Origin: Candidatus Nanosynbacter sp. TM7-076
GTDB taxonomy: Bacteria; Patescibacteriota; Saccharimonadia; Saccharimonadales; Saccharimonadaceae
Direction of reading: 5' to 3'
Assembly (NCBI RefSeq): GCF_022828325.1
Contig: NZ_JAJQJS010000004.1
Coordinates: 106,980 to 170,979, forward strand
DNA length: 64,000 nt
The translations under genes and the position numbers were made by a program. Within the stretch, counting starts at the first letter, position 1, and each line of letters opens with the position of its first letter. Under the pieces are notes generated by a model, which was given only the letters and a program-made list of their open reading frames with translations, was not told the DNA's origin and made no database searches. This document shows positions 1-8,082 of the stretch, in pieces.

Positions 1-559
1 TTTCCACTATCCAGCGATAATCATCACCTTCGTGTTGTCTTTCTAGCGTCAATTGACTGCGTCCGTCAGGAAGCTGCACGCCAAAATCATTGATCATTTG
101 GCGATGTAGAGGTTGCAATGGCTGGTCGATCGTGACGAGATATCGCTTAATTTTATAAAACGACGGATGTGTCATGGTGTGCGCAAAATCGCCGTCGTTC
201 GTCATGAGAATCAGCCCAGAACTGTCTTTATCCAGGCGACCAACGGGTTTTAAGTGGTGAAGGTTTTTTGGTAGCAATTTGTAGATTGTCGGAACGTCGC
301 CCTGAGAAGCGCGCGAACAAAGATATCCAGTTGGCTTGTGTAGGATGATGAGCTGTTTGGACTGCAATTCTAGTAATTTGCCGTTGTAGGAAATTTTATT
401 TGCGTCAGAGATTTGTTGACCCAATCTGGCGGGCTGACCGTCAATAGTAATCTTCCCCTTCTCTATCAATTCGTCAGCCTTCCGCCTGGAAACGCCCAAG
501 CAAAGCGCCACGAATTTGTTGAGGCGCCAAGATTCTTGCTTTGTGTCTGGGTTTATCAT
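1..559 (-). CDS. RsuA/RluB-family pseudouridine synthase, C-terminus beyond window
   Basis: Reading the minus strand from 559 gives an open frame of 186 residues that runs off the window. It starts with an S4 RNA-binding domain (about residues 12-60) and continues into the RsuA-type catalytic domain. The motif GRLDKDSSGL is visible with the catalytic Asp near residue 110. The family isomerises one uridine in 16S or 23S rRNA. The ATG overlaps the stop of the upstream response regulator as ATGA (559-556), so the two are translationally coupled. The exact target (RsuA, RluB, RluE or RluF type) cannot be told from this fragment. Confidence 0.9.
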   Translation of the reverse strand, partial: MINPDTKQESWRLNKFVALCLGVSRRKADELIEKGKITIDGQPARLGQQISDANKISYNGKLLELQSKQLIILHKPTGYLCSRASQGDVPTIYKLLPKNLHHLKPVGRLDKDSSGLILMTNDGDFAHTMTHPSFYKIKRYLVTIDQPLQPLHRQMINDFGVQLPDGRSQLTLERQHEGDDYRWIVE

Positions 560-1536
560 TGTTGCGGATTTATCGATGGAAATTGTGTCGACTGAGAAGT
601 TTCTGATGGTTGATGCGGGATGCTTTGCTCTTGAGGCTGCACTTGGACTGGAGGTATTGCGCTAGCTTGCTCAATAGGGTTCGGTGTTGGCTGCGGCGCT
701 GGAATTGATTGTGGCGCTGGAGCTTGCGCTGGCTGAGGTGCTGGAGTTGGTTGAGAAATAGTCTGCGTATTGTCCAATTCTTGCGCCATAAGCTTGGAAA
801 TATCTACAGAATTCTGAGAGTCGTCAGCTGGCAAAGGTTGAATTACACGATCACCAAGCCCTGACGGTCGTGGTGCGGGCGATGAAAATGGCGCCATAGG
901 CTGCGGCAGAGTTGTCGGCTGAGGCTGCGGCGCTGGAATTGATTGTGGCGCTGGAGCGAATACTTGTTGCGGATGTTGTTGTATGAGCGGATTCACTGCA
1001 GGAGTCGTTGGCGTTGCAGCGGGGGCGGCTGGTTGCGGCGACAATGAAGAAATATCAGGTCTAGTAACTGGCTGCGGCGCTGCTGGAGTTGGCTGAGGTG
1101 TTGGAGTGGCTGGCTCATATGCATGAGCTGGCTGTGAAACTGGCACTGGATTTGTGCCGACTCCCGGAAGGTCGCCCAGGGCTTCGTGGACTGCTCTAAC
1201 GACGTCCTCTATTCCTACCTGAGACTTCACCAAGTATTTATCAGCGCCAAGTTGCTCGCCACGCTTTCTCTGATCCTCCGAGGACAGCGCGGTCATAATA
1301 ATAACTTTAACGTCTTTTGTCTCTGTCGTTGAGCGTAAAATATCCAGCATATCAAAGCCAGAGATTTTTGGCATCATCACATCGCTTAAGATTAATCGCG
1401 GACGTTCTTTAATTGCCATGGCTAGAGCTTCTTCGCCGTCGCCCGCCGAAACGATATCGTAGCCCTCCGCCAAAAGTCGTACACCGTAAATCTCGCGTAA
1501 ACTTTTGTCGTCCTCAACCAATAAAATTTTTGTCAT
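556..1536 (-). CDS. Response regulator with long Pro/Gln-rich tail
   Basis: The N-terminal ~120 residues form a CheY-like receiver domain: acidic pair Asp9/Asp10, phosphoacceptor Asp52 in LILSDVMMP, the switch Thr in IIMTA and the conserved Lys in YLVKS. There is no DNA-binding domain. The remaining ~200 residues are low-complexity Pro/Gln/Ala sequence with repeated APQPxP-type units. It lies 52 bp downstream of a histidine kinase on the same strand, its likely partner. With no output domain it probably acts by protein contact. A -10-like TATAGT lies 8 nt before the ATG. Confidence 0.9.
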   Translation of the reverse strand: MTKILLVEDDKSLREIYGVRLLAEGYDIVSAGDGEEALAMAIKERPRLILSDVMMPKISGFDMLDILRSTTETKDVKVIIMTALSSEDQRKRGEQLGADKYLVKSQVGIEDVVRAVHEALGDLPGVGTNPVPVSQPAHAYEPATPTPQPTPAAPQPVTRPDISSLSPQPAAPAATPTTPAVNPLIQQHPQQVFAPAPQSIPAPQPQPTTLPQPMAPFSSPAPRPSGLGDRVIQPLPADDSQNSVDISKLMAQELDNTQTISQPTPAPQPAQAPAPQSIPAPQPTPNPIEQASAIPPVQVQPQEQSIPHQPSETSQSTQFPSINPQQ

Positions 1537-1588
1537 ATATTTATACTATACTGAAGTTTTGACAAAAAATCCATAGTTCTTATGGCTA

Positions 1589-3559
1589 TTATTCGCGACC
1601 AGGAATTGATAGCTGCTGGCGTTTTTTTCGCAATTCTTCCTCAATTTCAGCTAGCGTCGGCTCGGAAGAATTCCTGGCTGGTTGTGGAATTTCTGGCTGG
1701 ACTGCTGGAGTGGTCGGTATGGCTGGAGCTGGATTCTCTGGAGTTGCGATTGCGGCTGGATTTGAATCGACAATCTCGCTATTATTTTCAATTGCGATAT
1801 CTTCCGTCTTCTCTTCTGTGGCAATTTCAATTTTTTCCGAATCCAGATTATCTTCAGGCTTTTCAGCTTCCGTAGATTCTAATCGCTGCTTGGCTTCCGA
1901 ACTACTCATGCGAGGAATTTCCAGATAGAAAGTACTTCCCTCTTTATATTTGCTTTCAACTCGCAAGTTTCCAGACATCGCCTCGGCTAAGCGGCGGCTC
2001 AAATATAACCCCAAGCCAGTTCCGCCAATTTCTCGCGTGTCAGAATTGTCCACTCGATAAAATTTCTGGAATAAATGCGGAATATCTTCGGCGGGAATGC
2101 CAATGCCGCTATCTTTCACGCTTACAGAAATCTGCTTATCGTCGCCGGTAATATTGACGACAACTTCGCCCGATGGCGTGTACTTGATGGCATTCTCAAT
2201 CAAATTACTGACGACTTCCCTAAAATGGTCAGGATCAATATTGGCATAAAAAATCGGTTGCAGCGACTTCTCTTTACCCTCATCAATTATGTCTGGCATG
2301 AAGATATAATTGAGCTGCTTTTCATTAGCTTTTGTCGCCAAACCATCAAAAATATCCTTCAAAAATTCGTTTACGTTGATGATTTTCGGGTTATTTTTCA
2401 TTCGCCCGTCTTCAACTTTGCTAATGTCGAGGAGATCTTGGAATAACCGCCCCAGATGTTGCGCCGATTCGTGAGCTTTGGTGATGAAGTCGCGGGCTTT
2501 CTCATCGATGTGAGCGGTGGCTGGATTTAATGCCAGTCCCAAATATCCCTCAATTGACGCAACTGGCGTACGCATCTCGTGGCTGGCGGTGGAGATGAAC
2601 TCGGCTTGCTCGCGCTCCTCGGCTTTTTCTTTGGTGATGTCGCGGAAAACTACGATGATTCCTTCGCCATCTGTGCCGACTGGAGAGCTGACGATTGACA
2701 CTAAAATGCGTTTTTCAGAGCTGGTCAATAGGAATAATTTATCGTTGTGCGTTGGCTGGTTTTTTGATAAAGATTGGGAAATTGGATTCTCGAGGTCCTC
2801 TACGTCTTTTCCGTCTGAAGTGACGAGTTTTAAGACGCTTTTCCAGTTAAGTCCGAGCGCGTCGCCTTGGTCCCAGCCGATGATTTGTTGGGCGGATGGA
2901 TTGATCAGTTCGATGTTGCCGTCTTTGGAAATAGCCAAAACGCCGTCGTCGATGGCATTGATCACTACATCAGATTTGCTCTCAACCGCGGAAAGTCTAT
3001 TCTCCAGATTGGATGTGTTGTCGTCGGTTTTTTGGCGGCGAATCCATAGAACGAGGCTAAAAATCAAAGGTAAAAATCCGAAGAATAGGTAGCCGATGAT
3101 GAATTGTATGTTTACTCCCTGTTGAACGCTGGTGGCTATAATCTGTAAAATAACCAAAAGTCCCATCATTCCTAAGATTATTGCGCCGAAAAATCCTGCG
3201 AAAATTGCCACGATAATCCACATAACTAGGAATGGCGAAACGACTCCGCCACTGGTAATTATGGTGATTGCGGCGACAGCGACGGTTAACAAATATACGA
3301 AAATTCCGATTCCAGTTTCGTGTTTTCTAGGAAGCCAAAAACATAAAATCAGCACAATTAAGCTGCCGATTCCTGCCATGCCAGCCGCCAAATCTGAGAC
3401 AGATAATCCGATTGGCAATTGATAACCGGTCGGTATAAATCGCGCCCATGCGTACAAAAGAATGATTGTGAAACAGCTCAGTAATGCCACTTCACACAAT
3501 CTCCTTAGCCAAAATCTGGAAATTGCGTGAGGCTTAAAGTAAATCCCGCCCTTTTTCAT
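1589..3559 (-). CDS. Membrane sensor histidine kinase with PAS domain
   Basis: The frame is open to 3646, but the ATG at 3559 (MKKGGIYF) is preferred because it begins right before the first membrane segment. The 656-residue product has about six membrane helices (residues 20-172), a short coiled region, a PAS domain (about 195-310), the HisKA H-box SHEMRTP with His327, then an HATPase domain with N-box NLIENAIKY, G1 DSGIGIP and G2 GGTGLGLY. A Pro-rich tail of about 90 residues follows. It is a periplasm- or membrane-sensing kinase paired with the response regulator downstream. The tails of kinase and regulator share a similar Pro-rich style (for example TTPAV in both), which may be a contact or simply drift. 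The ligand is unknown. Confidence 0.93.
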   Translation of the reverse strand: MKKGGIYFKPHAISRFWLRRLCEVALLSCFTIILLYAWARFIPTGYQLPIGLSVSDLAAGMAGIGSLIVLILCFWLPRKHETGIGIFVYLLTVAVAAITIITSGGVVSPFLVMWIIVAIFAGFFGAIILGMMGLLVILQIIATSVQQGVNIQFIIGYLFFGFLPLIFSLVLWIRRQKTDDNTSNLENRLSAVESKSDVVINAIDDGVLAISKDGNIELINPSAQQIIGWDQGDALGLNWKSVLKLVTSDGKDVEDLENPISQSLSKNQPTHNDKLFLLTSSEKRILVSIVSSPVGTDGEGIIVVFRDITKEKAEEREQAEFISTASHEMRTPVASIEGYLGLALNPATAHIDEKARDFITKAHESAQHLGRLFQDLLDISKVEDGRMKNNPKIINVNEFLKDIFDGLATKANEKQLNYIFMPDIIDEGKEKSLQPIFYANIDPDHFREVVSNLIENAIKYTPSGEVVVNITGDDKQISVSVKDSGIGIPAEDIPHLFQKFYRVDNSDTREIGGTGLGLYLSRRLAEAMSGNLRVESKYKEGSTFYLEIPRMSSSEAKQRLESTEAEKPEDNLDSEKIEIATEEKTEDIAIENNSEIVDSNPAAIATPENPAPAIPTTPAVQPEIPQPARNSSEPTLAEIEEELRKKRQQLSIPGRE

Positions 3560-3607
3560 GCTTTTATTATGGCGAATTTTCAGGAAAATCTCAAGTGATA
3601 AACGTGG

Positions 3608-3613
3608 TATACT
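3608..3613 (+). promoter_or_regulatory. -10 box, leaderless-type promoter
   Basis: TATACT preceded by TGG (extended -10) ends 6 nt before the ATG at 3620. There is no room for a Shine-Dalgarno sequence, so transcription should begin at or next to the start codon. Confidence 0.6.
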
Positions 3614-3619
3614 AATTCT

Positions 3620-4120
3620 ATGAACGATGATCGACATAACGACCAAAGTAACAATCCCGACGTAAGCAATGCGCCAGTCTATGACAGCACAGAGAAAAAG
3701 AGAGTCTTTAAGCGTGTTATGCTCTTTTCTTTAATGTTTACCATTATTACGCTAGTAGGAAATTACGTTTCAATGCGAGGATCGACAGGACCGTATAACA
3801 TACACGTTTCTTTTTTGATATCAGCCATTTCAAATGCATCGATGATGCTCTCTCCGTTGCTAATTATTTTTATGATTAGGTGGTACAAGAGGGGTTATTA
3901 TCAGAACATTAACAAGATAGTAAAGGATAGTCCAAAAGCGGTAATCCACTCTTCTGTACTATCGGCAATAATTTTTGCGGCGCTTTGGGTATATGGTAAA
4001 CTTGTGTCGATAGATATTCTAATACTTTTTCCTGTAATCATCTTCCCTGTTGCGTTATTGACTATCTATTTATTGCCGATAATTGATGTGACATTATATG
4101 GATATAATAGGCATAAATAA
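3620..4120 (+). CDS. Small multi-pass membrane protein (paralogue of next gene)
   Basis: This is a 166-residue protein with a hydrophilic Asn/Asp-rich N-terminus of about 35 residues and then four predicted membrane helices. I do not recognise a family. Its first residues (MNDDRHNDQSN) resemble those of the gene at 4209 (MNNDQYNNQSN), and the DNA around the two start codons is also similar, so the two look like an old tandem duplication. It is divergent from the histidine kinase at 1589-3559. No function can be assigned. Confidence 0.75.
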   Translation: MNDDRHNDQSNNPDVSNAPVYDSTEKKRVFKRVMLFSLMFTIITLVGNYVSMRGSTGPYNIHVSFLISAISNASMMLSPLLIIFMIRWYKRGYYQNINKIVKDSPKAVIHSSVLSAIIFAALWVYGKLVSIDILILFPVIIFPVALLTIYLLPIIDVTLYGYNRHK

Positions 4121-4208
4121 AAAAATAATGAACCTTAATAATACTGATTCCTTTATTAATTGCGATAGGATAATAATTTGAAAATATAATAGTCAGGAGA
4201 ATAATTCT

Positions 4209-4805
4209 ATGAATAACGATCAATATAATAATCAAAGTAATCTTACGGATAACGCGCCTATTGCTTCACCTGGAGCTGAAGATATGAAGAAGCAATTAAC
4301 TTTTACGGAAGCTCCAGTTGTTGCAGAGCCCTTGCCTACTGTGAAAGCAGATAAAGAAAGGACCATCGGAATTACAATTGCTTTCGTGACGTTTTGTATT
4401 GCATTAGTAAGTGTAATGATAGAAGATGACCCTAATTCTAGGGATGTTATACTTAATGTTATCTATTATATCTTGCCTGAGTTTATACGTATTGCTTTTA
4501 TAGTCTATAGCTTAGTGTTGTCGATTGTTATGATTAAAATGTGTATATTTAGGCAATATTGGGTAACAGATAGAGTTATGGGAGGGATGACAATTATTCC
4601 GTTGACATGTATAGGGATTGCTCTGATGTTCGCATTGATTTACTTTATCTACAATATACAATATACTATACTTGCACTTGGTGGCGCTGTGATGGTTTCG
4701 TTTGTTGTGTTTATCCCTTTACTTATTGTTGTGTCTGTAATTTACTGTTCTTGGGCTGTACTGTCTTATCATAAAAAGTCGACGTCTAACATAGAGAAAA
4801 AGTAG
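4209..4805 (+). CDS. Small multi-pass membrane protein (paralogue of previous gene)
   Basis: A 198-residue protein with a polar N-terminal region (about 60 residues) and four predicted membrane helices, ending in a Lys-rich cytoplasmic tail. Unlike its paralogue at 3620 it has a Shine-Dalgarno sequence (AGGAGA, 9 nt before ATG). The 88-bp gap between the two is AT-rich and holds no other gene. Its TAG stop lies inside the -35 region of the tRNA-Glu promoter. No known domain is recognised. Confidence 0.75.
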   Translation: MNNDQYNNQSNLTDNAPIASPGAEDMKKQLTFTEAPVVAEPLPTVKADKERTIGITIAFVTFCIALVSVMIEDDPNSRDVILNVIYYILPEFIRIAFIVYSLVLSIVMIKMCIFRQYWVTDRVMGGMTIIPLTCIGIALMFALIYFIYNIQYTILALGGAVMVSFVVFIPLLIVVSVIYCSWAVLSYHKKSTSNIEKK

Positions 4806-4832
4806 ACAAGTCTTTCCTTTTCATGGTATAAT
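4803..4832 (+). promoter_or_regulatory. tRNA-Glu promoter
   Basis: TAGACA (4803-4808), an 18-bp spacer and TATAAT (4827-4832) preceded by TGG. The tRNA begins 12 nt after the -10 box. Confidence 0.7.
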
Positions 4833-4844
4833 CCATGGAGTTAC

Positions 4845-4919
4845 GGCCCTATCGTCTAGCGGTTAGGACACCAGGTTCTCATCCTGGCAACCCGGGTTCG
4901 ATTCCCGGTGGGGTCACCA
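4845..4919 (+). tRNA. tRNA-Glu (anticodon CTC)
   Basis: A complete cloverleaf can be drawn: acceptor GGCCCTA with TGGGGTC, D-loop with TAGCGGTTAGGA, anticodon stem CCAGG/CCTGG around TTCTCAT (anticodon CTC), T-arm with GGGTTCGATTCCC, discriminator A and encoded CCA. It reads GAG. Confidence 0.97.
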
Positions 4920-4932
4920 AGAATGTCATTTT

Positions 4933-4956
4933 AGAGTCCGTAAGAGGCTCTTTTTT
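4933..4956 (+). terminator. Terminator after tRNA-Glu
   Basis: A short hairpin (AGAG-CC with GG-CTCT, one bulged T) is followed at once by six T residues. Confidence 0.65.
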
Positions 4957-5031
4957 ATTGTCTTGAATCATTTACAGTTCAGATATTCTGTGTGAATATC
5001 CTAAGCTTCATTTTTCGTCATGTCAAAATAT

Positions 5032-5412
5032 TTAGTTATCACTACTCATCTGTTTGACGACATCTATCAAATTCCGCGGCGTAATGTCAGCCTTAATTAG
5101 ATATCCGTCAACACGACTCATGACAGATTTACGCGAAGCCTCGTCCTGCTCAAAATTGGTCATAATTAAAATCTTACTATTCGGAACCAAATCGACATTG
5201 TTGTTTCTCAGCGCGTCTAAAATCTGGTCGCCGCGTTGCTCTGGTAGCATCAAATCTAAGATTATCAAGTCAAAGTTCTGGTTGCGCGCTGCCACTAGCC
5301 CGTCATTCCCGTCAACCACCCACGTCACGTCATATCCCGCTTTTTGCAGACTCCTGACGTACATTTCGCCAATAAAACGGTCATCTTCCACGCATAAAAT
5401 TGTCTTTATCAT
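5032..5412 (-). CDS. Single-domain response regulator
   Basis: The 126-residue protein is a receiver domain only. Acidic residues lie at 10-11, the phosphoacceptor is Asp53 in IILDLMLP, the switch Thr is in ILIMTN and the Lys in YLIKAD. It starts 8 bp after the stop of the histidine kinase upstream (5421-6947) and must be its partner. Without an output domain it probably signals by protein contact, or serves as a phosphate sink. The ATG is preceded by AGGAGGAATT. Confidence 0.9.
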   Translation of the reverse strand: MIKTILCVEDDRFIGEMYVRSLQKAGYDVTWVVDGNDGLVAARNQNFDLIILDLMLPEQRGDQILDALRNNNVDLVPNSKILIMTNFEQDEASRKSVMSRVDGYLIKADITPRNLIDVVKQMSSDN

Positions 5413-5420
5413 AATTCCTC

Positions 5421-6947
5421 CTAGCCCTTATACATAGCGTGATTTTTTATCCAGCCGCCGCCCTTTCGTATCAATTGATTATTCAGCTGCCCGTCTTCTA
5501 GCAATTTATCTTTAACTGTAGCATAAATTGGCAAAGTGAACGAGAATACCGAGCCTTCGTTTTCGCGGGATCGAGCGATTATCGAGCCACCGTGAGATTC
5601 GACAAAAGCTTTGCAGATGTAAAGCCCGATTCCCGTCCCAGCCACAGCCTCGCGTGATCGGTGTGATCGATAGAACTTGTGGAACAAATTGTCCACGACG
5701 TTCGCCGGCATCCCAATTCCATTATCGGCGACGGACACTTCCACGAAGTCGCCTTTTTTCTCTGCGGAAACGGTTACGGACCCGCCCTCAAAACTGTATT
5801 TGATGGCATTGTCAATTAGATTACCAATCACTTCCCCGATGCTTCCGTGGTCAGCGGCTACGGTTGGGAGGTCGTCTGGAATATTTACGCTGAGCATTCT
5901 GTGTTGAGTCGAGGCGCGAAGCTGCATATCATCAGCAATCGAGGCGTAAATATTAGCGACAGTGTCTTCCAACAGATAAACCTTCAAGTGGTGCCTATCA
6001 TATCTAGCGACGTTAAGAATATTGTCGATGTAGCTAGACAAGCGATTGGACGAAACGACCAACCTATCAAGAAGTTGCCTTTCATCGCCCTGCAAGCGTC
6101 CAGCAAACTCTTCATTGATAATGTCCAGATATCCACGAATAACTGTAATCGGTCCGCGAAGTTCGTGGGCGGCAAATGAGATGAAATTGAGGTCCTCTTC
6201 TTCTGGCAAATATCCTTCAGACTTGTCGATAAGAAAAATGACAGTTTCGGCGGCGGCGCCTTTCTCGAATGAAACCACGATATCAAAAATCCGCGTTTTT
6301 TGGATGATGTCAGGGTCTGTGCTAATGCGCTGCCAACGGCGCTCAGCTTTAATTTTCTCATTGGAGATTTCGTGAAGCCAATCGGAAATGCTCGGTTCGT
6401 TTAGAAAATCAAGCGCCAGAAAATCCTCGCCTTTTGCGTTCCTGGAAATCGGGGCGGCGGAATTGGCGAAGATAATCTTCTGATTGGAATTAAGAATTAC
6501 TACGCCGGTGCTGGCTTGATTTAGGGCCTGAGTGAGCGGGATTTTTGGCTTGTCGTTGTCGCTAGTTGGTTTTTGCTCTGGCTGATAATCGCCATAAATT
6601 GCCTGAAGCGCCGTCTTAAATCCAGTTTTTTCGTAGCGTTTATCGTTAGGATTTGGCGGAGTGTCGGTGGTTGGTTCGCCAATTTTATGAGAAAGTGCCG
6701 CCAGAATTTTATTAAGCGGAGCGGTGATAATTTTAACGATAGAAATTGAAAATAGGATTTGCAAGATGGCGGTAATTAAAATGATAATCCAAAAATTTAT
6801 CTGGAATATAGAAATTGCCGTGAAGTGGAGTGTAATTCCCAGTCCTAATATGATGCAGGCGCTCGCTGACAATAGGACTAATATGACTTTTCGGTAATAA
6901 TATTGTTTGTACTCGCGCAAGGTTTTAGATGCTGGATCTATTGCCAT
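5421..6947 (-). CDS. Sensor histidine kinase, two membrane helices
   Basis: The start is set at 6947 (MAIDPASK), where GGAAGGGG stands 9 nt upstream. This gives 508 residues. Two membrane helices (about 20-45 and 50-75) flank almost no extracytoplasmic loop. A linker and PAS-like region (140-245) follow, then the H-box AAHELRGP with His261, N-box NLIDNAIKY, G1 DNGIGMP and G2 GTGIGLYI. With such a small loop it probably senses something in or under the membrane. The start overlaps the end of the DUF3048 gene by 10 bp, which makes DUF3048 - kinase - regulator a single operon. Confidence 0.92.
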   Translation of the reverse strand: MAIDPASKTLREYKQYYYRKVILVLLSASACIILGLGITLHFTAISIFQINFWIIILITAILQILFSISIVKIITAPLNKILAALSHKIGEPTTDTPPNPNDKRYEKTGFKTALQAIYGDYQPEQKPTSDNDKPKIPLTQALNQASTGVVILNSNQKIIFANSAAPISRNAKGEDFLALDFLNEPSISDWLHEISNEKIKAERRWQRISTDPDIIQKTRIFDIVVSFEKGAAAETVIFLIDKSEGYLPEEEDLNFISFAAHELRGPITVIRGYLDIINEEFAGRLQGDERQLLDRLVVSSNRLSSYIDNILNVARYDRHHLKVYLLEDTVANIYASIADDMQLRASTQHRMLSVNIPDDLPTVAADHGSIGEVIGNLIDNAIKYSFEGGSVTVSAEKKGDFVEVSVADNGIGMPANVVDNLFHKFYRSHRSREAVAGTGIGLYICKAFVESHGGSIIARSRENEGSVFSFTLPIYATVKDKLLEDGQLNNQLIRKGGGWIKNHAMYKG

Positions 6948-8044
6948 GAAACACTTCCCCTTCCTGGCGTGAAGGCTGCAATCCATGTTTGTCCACGATT
7001 TAAGGCAATGTCTTTTCCAGATTCGTCTGTCAATTTAAGCGGCGAATTTATGTCCGCTTTTGACCAAGTGGCAGTGGCGACTGTGCCGTTTTGGAAAATG
7101 TAAGCTTTGCCGGATCCTGTCGTTTTGACGTCTTCGTAGCCATCGTAATTTTGAGCCCGAGCTTCAACGCCCACTTCCATAGCCACAACGGTATTTGGGG
7201 CAATTTGCCCATCTTCCCTATCGGCATGTGGCGCGCCAGCCATGCTCCTGAGGTAAGAATTCGACGCCTTGTCGTAAGCGTATGAGGTATTGTAGAGTGA
7301 GCCGCTGAGGTTTATGCTTACAGATGTGGCGTTTGGTGATTCGACTGGCTTGCCGTCTGCTCGCGCGAAGCTGGTGAATTTGGAATTGTTATAGCCTTTT
7401 GCGCTGTTCAATTGGTCAAGCTTCTCTCCTGAGGTGTAGACGTTGTGCGGCGCGTAGCGGTCGCGAGATCGCCAATATGATCCGTCGTTAAAGAACTGGT
7501 CGATGTCGCGATAATTGCCGTTTCTGAATTGAGATAAAGCGTTGGGGCTTCCGCCAACGTGCGCTATTGATGCTTGATACGGCGCCGCCCAGCTCAAATA
7601 GTATAATCTTAAGCTTCGAACTGGACCAATTAGCGCCGGCTTTTCTCCCTGGTACAGAGCCAAAAACCTAGTAATTCCGCCTTCCGCTACAGCTTCATAA
7701 ACCACGCCAGCTTTCTTCAGTCCTGACTGCGGTCTGGCGGCTGGACTATTCTCGATCATCACGCCAGTTACAGGCAACTTCGCGGCGGCTTCGCTCGCGA
7801 TTTCCATTCCAGTCAATGGCGAATAAAACTTCTTCGGCGCGGGTTTTTTAGTTGGCAATTTCAGTTCCACGCTAGCGGTCTGCTCGTATTTTATGGAGTG
7901 AATTGCAATTATGAAAACTCCAGCAATAACCATCGCGCTCACCACGAGCACAATCGCCAGAATATGCTTTTTTACCCATTCTTTGAACGACTCCCAGCGA
8001 GCGTTCTTTTTTTGTCCTGATTTATCTATTTTTTCAACATTCAT
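6938..8044 (-). CDS. DUF3048 (YerB-like) membrane-anchored protein
   Basis: This 368-residue protein has a cytoplasmic basic N-terminus, one membrane helix (about residues 28-50) and a large exported domain. The exported part matches the DUF3048 pattern: SPLTG near residue 75, VMIENSPAARPQSG, then the conserved RSLRLY and a histidine/glycine-rich segment. It is placed by recognition of the YerB family, whose role in the envelope is not established. It heads an operon with a histidine kinase and response regulator, so its domain may feed that sensor. A -10-like TATACT lies 10 nt before the ATG. Confidence 0.85.
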   Translation of the reverse strand: MNVEKIDKSGQKKNARWESFKEWVKKHILAIVLVVSAMVIAGVFIIAIHSIKYEQTASVELKLPTKKPAPKKFYSPLTGMEIASEAAAKLPVTGVMIENSPAARPQSGLKKAGVVYEAVAEGGITRFLALYQGEKPALIGPVRSLRLYYLSWAAPYQASIAHVGGSPNALSQFRNGNYRDIDQFFNDGSYWRSRDRYAPHNVYTSGEKLDQLNSAKGYNNSKFTSFARADGKPVESPNATSVSINLSGSLYNTSYAYDKASNSYLRSMAGAPHADREDGQIAPNTVVAMEVGVEARAQNYDGYEDVKTTGSGKAYIFQNGTVATATWSKADINSPLKLTDESGKDIALNRGQTWIAAFTPGRGSVSWQ

Positions 8045-8082
8045 GCTTATGCTTAGTATAGCATTTTCGGCGCACGAATAAA

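Noticed and set aside
556..1536. DNA-binding output domain in the response regulator
   Set aside because: The C-terminal 200 residues are low-complexity Pro/Gln sequence with no helix-turn-helix.
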